Below are positions 1 through 6,055 of a stretch of 6,055 nt of DNA, piece after piece; position 1 is the first letter of the stretch, and each line of letters begins with the position of its first letter. The notes beneath the pieces are model-generated. The model was not told the origin of the DNA and made no database searches. It saw only the letters and a list, made by a program, of their open reading frames with translations. The DNA lies in assembly GCA_019415425.1 (NCBI GenBank), contig DXZF01000284.1, positions 1 through 6,055 on the forward strand, in the 5' to 3' direction. The translations under genes were made by a program, and so were the position numbers. Origin of the DNA: Bacillota bacterium. Its GTDB lineage: Bacteria > Bacillota > Clostridia > Christensenellales > QAND01.

Positions 1-19
1 AGATGTGTATAAGAGACAG
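1..19 (+). other. Residual Tn5 mosaic-end (Nextera) adapter
   Basis: The first 19 bases read AGATGTGTATAAGAGACAG, which is exactly the hyperactive Tn5 transposase mosaic end used in tagmentation library adapters. It sits at the very start of the window and joins directly to AT-rich sequence at base 20. The simplest reading is untrimmed adapter at a read or contig end and not a genomic transposon end, because no transposase or other mobile-element sequence accompanies it. Genomic sequence should be taken to begin at base 20. Confidence 0.96.
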
Positions 20-50
20 ATAATAAATATAGCATTTCAAAAATGGGACA

Positions 51-56
51 GGGGAG
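51..56 (+). promoter_or_regulatory. Ribosome binding site of remB
   Basis: GGGGAG lies 6 bases before the ATG at 63 and fits a Shine-Dalgarno sequence. It supports that ATG as the start. The AT-rich stretch before it (20-50) may hold part of a promoter, but no convincing -35/-10 pair is visible in the few genomic bases present. Confidence 0.7.
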
Positions 57-62
57 CTTTGG

Positions 63-2413
<2,351 letters not shown>

Positions 2414-2422
2414 CACGAATTT

Positions 2423-2429
2423 GAGGAGG
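2423..2429 (+). promoter_or_regulatory. Strong ribosome binding site of the gyrB-gyrA interposed gene
   Basis: GAGGAGG lies 8 bases before the ATG at 2438 and in the 24-base gap after the gyrB stop. This near-perfect Shine-Dalgarno sequence is one of the best in the window and is good evidence that the small downstream reading frame is translated. Confidence 0.85.
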
Positions 2430-2437
2430 AACATCTG

Positions 2438-2764
2438 ATGCAAGACGCACTTTTGGCAACCGCTTCCACCAGTTCCTGGGCCGGCAATCCCGTGATATTG
2501 GTCCTGGCCATTGCGTGCCTCTTATTTGGCGTATGGTACTCCATCCACCTGCGCAAGACCAAGAGCAAAGAAGAGCTCAGGCGCGAACGCCGCCAGTTGA
2601 GCAACCAGTTTTTGGATCGGTTGGTGGATGGCGCCAACAGGACTGCAGGGTTTGATGTGGATGCCGACAAACCCAAAAAGAAGAGGGGCGAAAGCGCCGA
2701 CCCCATCACCATGGCGGCGGAGAAGCTGGTGGAGGAGAAGGAAAAGAAGCGCCGTAAAAAATAA
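2438..2764 (+). CDS. Small single-pass membrane protein, function unknown
   Basis: I do not recognise this 108-residue protein. A short N-terminal segment ends at Gly16-Asn17-Pro18 and is followed by a hydrophobic stretch at about 19-36 (VILVLAIACLLFGVWYSI), long enough for one membrane helix. The basic residues just after it (HLRKTKSK) suggest, by the positive-inside rule, an outside N-terminus and a cytoplasmic C-terminus. Residues about 43-66 are highly charged and likely helical. The rest is low complexity, with KPKKKR near 79-84 and a tail ending EKEKKRRKK. The tail may contact nucleic acid or acidic lipids, but that is speculation. The topology recalls YajC, but the conserved YajC core is missing. 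The start is supported by a GAGGAGG site 8 bases upstream. It lies 24 bases after gyrB and 76 bases before gyrA, so it is probably cotranscribed with both. Confidence 0.8.
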   Translation: MQDALLATASTSSWAGNPVILVLAIACLLFGVWYSIHLRKTKSKEELRRERRQLSNQFLDRLVDGANRTAGFDVDADKPKKKRGESADPITMAAEKLVEEKEKKRRKK

Positions 2765-2828
2765 GACGCCTTTGGACAGCGGCATGCGGAGGCCGTGGCG
2801 CCAAACCGCGTGCGCATGTAGATAGATT

Positions 2829-2835
2829 GAGGTGG
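2829..2835 (+). promoter_or_regulatory. Ribosome binding site deciding the gyrA start (TTG)
   Basis: GAGGTGG is a good Shine-Dalgarno match. It overlaps the in-frame GTG at 2832, which therefore has no site of its own upstream. It stands 5 bases before an in-frame TTG at 2841, a normal distance. The TTG is thus the more likely start, giving a protein beginning [11 protein letters not shown], with three fewer residues than from the GTG. Confidence 0.65.
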
Positions 2836-2840
2836 ACCCT

Positions 2841-5336
2841 TTGGACGAACAGCAGCAAAACATAGGCCTTGTCAAACCCATCGACATTGAACAGGAGATG
2901 AAAAAGAGCTTCATCTCCTATGCCATGGCGGTCATCATCAACCGCGCGCTGCCGGATGTGCGAGACGGCTTAAAGCCGGTACACAGGCGCATCCTGTACA
3001 GCATGCACGAACTGGGGTTGACGGCGGAAAAACCGTTCCGCAAGAGCGCGACGGTCGTCGGCGAGGTGCTGGGTAAATACCATCCGCACGGCGACAGCGC
3101 CGTGTACGACGCGATGGTGCGCCTGGCACAGGATTTCTCGATTCGCTACCCGCTGGTGCAGGGGCACGGAAACTTTGGCAGCGTGGACGGCGACGGCGCC
3201 GCGGCCATGCGTTACACCGAGGCCAAGATGAGCAAGATCTGCGCCGAGATGCTGGCGGATCTGGACAAGGAAACGGTGGATATGGTGCCCAACTACGACG
3301 AGCGGCTGATGCAGCCGTCGGTGTTGCCGGCCCGGTTCCCCAACCTGTTGGTCAACGGTAGCGGCGGCATCGCGGTGGGCATGGCCACCAATATTCCGCC
3401 GCACAACCTGTCCGAGGTGTGCGATGCGTGCATGGCGCTCATCGACAACCCGGAGATGGACTTTGCGGACCTGATGCAGTACATCAAGGGACCGGATTTT
3501 CCCACCGGCGGACTGGTTATGGGCATGAGCGGCATCCGGCAGGCGTATGCCACCGGGCGCGGGCGCATCGTGGTGCGCGCCAAGGCCGAGATCGAATCGT
3601 TCGGCCACAACCGCTCGCGCATCATCGTCACGGAAATCCCGTATCAGGTAAATAAGGCGCGGCTGGTCGAAAAAATTGCAGAGCTGGTGCACGACAAACG
3701 GCTGGAGGGCATCTCGGATCTGCGCGACGAATCCGACCGCAGCGGCATGCGCATCGTCATTGAACTCAAGCGCGATGTCAACGCCAACGTCGTGCTCAAC
3801 AACCTGTACAAACACACACAGCTGCAGGATACCTTCGGCGCGATCATGATCGCACTGGTGGACGGCGAGCCGCGCGTGCTCTCGCTCAAGCAGATGCTGC
3901 ACTACTATATCGAGCACCGCAAGGATGTCGTCATCCGCCGTACGCGCTTTGACCTGGAACGGGCACAGGCGCGCGCGCACATCCTGCAGGGCCTGCTGTT
4001 GGCGCTGGATCACATCGACGAGGTGATTCACATCATCCGCTCCTCACAGGACGACAGCGAGGCCAGAAGGCGGTTGGAAGAGCGCTTTGGCTTTACCGAT
4101 AAGCAGTCGCAGGCCATTTTGGACATGCGGTTGCGCCGCCTGACCGGCCTGGAAGCCGACAAATTGCAGGCCGAACTGGACGAGCTCAACGAGCGCATCG
4201 CCTACTTCCTGCGCATCCTGTCGGATATGGGACTGGTGATGCAGATCATCAAAGACGAGCTCGCCGCGGTGCGCGAGCAGTACGGCGACGCGCGCCGTAC
4301 CGAGATCTTGCCGGTCGAGGGCGAGGTGGACATGGAGGACCTGATCGAGCAGGAGGACATGTGCGTCACGCTCACGCACTTTGGCTACATCAAGCGCCTG
4401 CCGGCGGATACGTACCGCAGCCAGCACCGCGGTGGACGCGGCATGACGGGAGTGACCACGCGCGAAGAGGATTTTGTGGAAAACATCTTCTTCACCAATA
4501 CGCATACGCCCATCCTGTTCTTCACCAACAAGGGGCGCGTGTTCCGGCTCAAGTGCTATGAGATCCCGTTGGCCGGTCGGCAGGCCAAGGGCATGGCCAT
4601 CGTCAACCTGCTGCGGTTGCAGCCGCAGGAGAAGATCACGACGGTGCTGCCTATCAAATCCACGGGAGAAAAGTACCTGGTGATGGCCACGCGCAAGGGG
4701 CTGATTAAAAAGACGGCGGTGCAGGAGTTCGACAATATCCGCCAGAGCGGGCTGATCGCCATGGGCGTGCGCGAGGACGACGAACTGTGCAGCGTGTTCC
4801 CCACCAAGGGCGAGGACGAGATCATCCTGGGTACGCGCAGCGGCATGAGCATCCGCTTCTCGGAAAAGGACATCCGGCCCATGGGCCGTACGGCGTTTGG
4901 CGTGCGTTCGGTCAACCTCTCGACGGGGGACGAAGTGGTGGATGTACAGCGCGTGGACAAACGCTATGTGCTCACCATCAGCGAAAAGGGCTATGGCAAG
5001 CTGACCGACCAGAGCGAATACACCTGCCAGACGCGTGGCGGCAAGGGCGTCAAGACGCTGCAGGTCACCAAAAAGACCGGCCTTGTGGCGGGACTGAAGA
5101 TGGTGGATGGCGATGAGGACGTGGTGCTCATGGACCAGGAGGGCACGATCATTCGGTTTTCGTGCAAACAGGTCAGCATCATTGGCCGCCTGACGCAGGG
5201 CGTAATGCTGATGCGCTTGAGCGAGGGCAACCATGTGGCGGCAGTGGAGATTGTGGCGCCCAACGAGGCGCACGAAGAGGCGGAAACGGATGCCGTGACG
5301 CAGCCACAGATGCAACCGGATGAACCCGAAGCTTGA
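2841..5336 (+). CDS. gyrA: DNA gyrase subunit A (DNA cleavage and wrapping)
   Basis: GyrA cuts and rejoins both DNA strands and wraps DNA to make gyrase supercoil. From the TTG at 2841 it has 831 residues, a normal length. The N-terminal block carries [28 protein letters not shown]. The winged-helix region has [12 protein letters not shown] (79-90), with Ser86 and Asp90 equivalent to E. coli Ser83 and Asp87, so the main quinolone-resistance positions look susceptible. The catalytic tyrosine is Tyr125 in AAAMRYTE (codon 3213-3215). The C-terminal beta-pinwheel includes a GyrA box, QHRGGRG (528-534), the hallmark separating GyrA from ParC; its second residue is His instead of the usual Arg or Lys. 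A second box-like motif, QTRGGKG, is at 730-736. The protein ends in an acidic Glu/Asp/Gln/Pro tail. It is the last gene of the unit, with a terminator 16 bases after the stop. A GTG start at 2832 is the alternative. Confidence 0.97.
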   Translation: MDEQQQNIGLVKPIDIEQEMKKSFISYAMAVIINRALPDVRDGLKPVHRRILYSMHELGLTAEKPFRKSATVVGEVLGKYHPHGDSAVYDAMVRLAQDFSIRYPLVQGHGNFGSVDGDGAAAMRYTEAKMSKICAEMLADLDKETVDMVPNYDERLMQPSVLPARFPNLLVNGSGGIAVGMATNIPPHNLSEVCDACMALIDNPEMDFADLMQYIKGPDFPTGGLVMGMSGIRQAYATGRGRIVVRAKAEIESFGHNRSRIIVTEIPYQVNKARLVEKIAELVHDKRLEGISDLRDESDRSGMRIVIELKRDVNANVVLNNLYKHTQLQDTFGAIMIALVDGEPRVLSLKQMLHYYIEHRKDVVIRRTRFDLERAQARAHILQGLLLALDHIDEVIHIIRSSQDDSEARRRLEERFGFTDKQSQAILDMRLRRLTGLEADKLQAELDELNERIAYFLRILSDMGLVMQIIKDELAAVREQYGDARRTEILPVEGEVDMEDLIEQEDMCVTLTHFGYIKRLPADTYRSQHRGGRGMTGVTTREEDFVENIFFTNTHTPILFFTNKGRVFRLKCYEIPLAGRQAKGMAIVNLLRLQPQEKITTVLPIKSTGEKYLVMATRKGLIKKTAVQEFDNIRQSGLIAMGVREDDELCSVFPTKGEDEIILGTRSGMSIRFSEKDIRPMGRTAFGVRSVNLSTGDEVVDVQRVDKRYVLTISEKGYGKLTDQSEYTCQTRGGKGVKTLQVTKKTGLVAGLKMVDGDEDVVLMDQEGTIIRFSCKQVSIIGRLTQGVMLMRLSEGNHVAAVEIVAPNEAHEEAETDAVTQPQMQPDEPEA

Positions 5337-5352
5337 ACATAGGCATACAGTT

Positions 5353-5390
5353 AAAGGGCGTCCCCTGTACGACAGGGGACGCCCTTTTTT
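5353..5390 (+). terminator. Intrinsic terminator after gyrA
   Basis: The arms AAAGGGCGTCCCCTGT (5353-5368) and ACAGGGGACGCCCTTT (5372-5387) are perfect complements of 16 pairs around a 3-base ACG centre (in practice likely a 15-pair stem with a 5-base loop). A run of six T (5385-5390) closes it. This is a textbook Rho-independent terminator starting 16 bases after the gyrA stop, and it ends the remB-gyrB-gyrA unit. The complementary strand has only three T after the stem, so efficient termination in the other direction is doubtful. Confidence 0.96.
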
Positions 5391-5578
5391 GGATGGAAAG
5401 AGAGAACTTGTGGACCAAAGGCGATGGATGGGCGCAGGCGCTTGGCACATTGCGCCGGTTGGCCGGTCGTGCGCTGCGACGTGCCGGGGGAAAAGACAAA
5501 ATGCGACGAAAGACGACGGCATGCGCCCCAAACCGGTAGCAGGAGGGCAAACGCCTCTTGCCCGGATGGGCTGCGGAT

Positions 5579-5607
5579 TTGTCAAAGCGGGTCGGGCAGG
5601 GTACAAT
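5579..5607 (+). promoter_or_regulatory. Housekeeping (SigA-type) promoter of pepT
   Basis: TTGTCA (5579-5584) and TACAAT (5602-5607) are separated by exactly 17 bases. Each differs from the TTGACA/TATAAT consensus at one position. Transcription would start near 5614-5616, about 28 bases before the pepT ATG and well downstream of the gyrA terminator. This makes pepT an independent unit. The stretch between the terminator and this promoter (5391-5578) shows no supported gene and no clear operator. Confidence 0.8.
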
Positions 5608-5625
5608 ACGCCGTAGAGACAGGAT

Positions 5626-5634
5626 GGGAGGAGG
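5626..5634 (+). promoter_or_regulatory. Strong ribosome binding site of pepT
   Basis: GGGAGGAGG is followed after 8 bases by the ATG at 5643. It fixes the pepT start and suggests efficient translation initiation. Confidence 0.85.
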
Positions 5635-5642
5635 CCATATAC

Positions 5643-6055
5643 ATGCAGACGGTCACAGAGCGGTTTTTGCGGTATGTTCAGGTGGATACACAGTCGGTGC
5701 CGGATGTGACAGATCGCTTTCCCAGCAGTGAAAAGCAAAGAGATCTGGCGCACATGCTGGCACAGGAACTGCGTGAGATGGGGGCGCGCAACGTGCGCGA
5801 GGACGCATACGGATACGTGTATGCGACGCTTCCGGCCAACACGGAACGGGTGCCGTCCATTGGCCTGATCGCACACATGGACACCTCGTGCGCGGTGAGC
5901 GGGAAGGATGTCAAACCGCAGTTGCACCCGGCCTATGCCGGCGGCCCGATCGCATTGCAGGAGGGCTCCGTGCTCTCGCCCGAGGAATTTCCCGAGCTGC
6001 TGCACATGCTCGGGCAGGATGTGATCACCTCCGACGGCACCACGCTGCTGGGCGC
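5643..6055 (+). CDS. pepT: Peptidase T (zinc tripeptidase), N-terminal part, cut by window end
   Basis: Only the first 137 codons and two bases of the next are present; no stop is seen. PepT is a cytoplasmic M20-family metallopeptidase that removes the N-terminal residue from tripeptides, using two zinc ions, and is normally about 410 residues. Visible family signatures are the opening MQTVTERFLRYVQVDTQS, the YGYVYATLPANT block near residues 56-67, the metal-binding IAHMDTS with His78 and Asp80 at the same numbers as in enterobacterial PepT, the SGKDVKPQ segment, SPEEFPEL, and TSDGTTLLGA at the break. The bridging aspartate expected at position 140 would fall just past the window. The start is fixed by a strong ribosome binding site, and the gene has its own promoter. 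No frameshift is seen in the visible part. Confidence 0.95.
   Translation, partial: MQTVTERFLRYVQVDTQSVPDVTDRFPSSEKQRDLAHMLAQELREMGARNVREDAYGYVYATLPANTERVPSIGLIAHMDTSCAVSGKDVKPQLHPAYAGGPIALQEGSVLSPEEFPELLHMLGQDVITSDGTTLLG

Noticed and set aside
1..19. Genomic Tn5 or IS50 end
   Set aside because: The sequence is the engineered mosaic end, sits exactly at the window edge, and has no transposase or target duplication near it.
2438..2764. YajC (Sec accessory protein) identity for the small membrane protein
   Set aside because: Size and single-helix topology agree, but the conserved YajC motifs after the helix are absent and the context is gyrase, not tgt/secD.
2970..4031. Open reading frame of 353 codons on the minus strand inside gyrA
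   Set aside because: It lies wholly antisense to the conserved catalytic part of gyrA and has the same His/Val/Arg-rich shadow composition.
5393..5539. Possible basic peptide of 48 residues starting just after the terminator
   Set aside because: No ribosome binding site, no promoter between the terminator and the start, and an ordinary random-looking Arg-rich composition. It cannot be distinguished from chance.
5545..5563. Hairpin GGGCAA/TTGCCC upstream of the pepT promoter as a terminator or operator
   Set aside because: Only 6 pairs, no T run, and competing short pairings nearby; not stronger than expected in GC-rich DNA.
5320..5616. Open reading frame of 98 codons crossing the gyrA end and the terminator
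   Set aside because: It begins inside gyrA in another frame, reads through the terminator stem and overlaps the pepT promoter.
4044..6005. Open reading frame of 653 codons on the minus strand across the end of gyrA, the terminator and pepT
   Set aside because: It runs through a strong terminator, a promoter and parts of two real genes, has shadow-type composition, and carries no recognisable domain.

Overview
The window carries the DNA gyrase locus of a bacterium that looks like a GC-rich Firmicute of the Clostridia type, plus the start of a peptidase gene. The taxonomic inference rests on gene order (a RemB/DUF370 gene directly before gyrB and gyrA, as near the origin in Bacillus and many Clostridia), on a short GyrB without the proteobacterial insertion, and on strong AGGAGG-type ribosome binding sites. 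A Clostridia lineage such as Christensenellales would fit, but that is a guess. GC-richness was judged by eye, not computed.

Layout, all genes on the + strand. Bases 1-19 are not genomic: they match the Tn5 mosaic end used in Nextera libraries, so this is an untrimmed contig or read end. A short AT-rich leader follows (20-62). Then come remB (63-335), gyrB (356-2413), an unrecognised small gene for a single-pass membrane protein with a lysine-rich tail (2438-2764), and gyrA (2841-5336, probably starting at TTG). The gaps are 20, 24 and 76 bases with no terminator between genes, so the four probably form one transcription unit. It ends at a strong intrinsic terminator (5353-5390). After about 190 bases of apparently non-coding DNA, a near-consensus housekeeping promoter (5579-5607) and a strong ribosome binding site precede pepT, which runs off the window end after 137 complete codons.

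GyrB supplies the ATPase and TOPRIM half of gyrase. GyrA supplies the DNA-cleaving tyrosine and the DNA-wrapping domain. Together they introduce negative supercoils. RemB-family proteins are small regulators linked to biofilm matrix control in Bacillus. PepT is a separate zinc tripeptidase unit.

I do not see a previously undescribed system. The parts most worth a second look are the membrane protein gene between gyrB and gyrA, and the roughly 50-residue acidic, glutamine-rich N-terminal extension of GyrB with small internal duplications. Both long reverse-strand reading frames are judged to be shadows of GC-rich genes.
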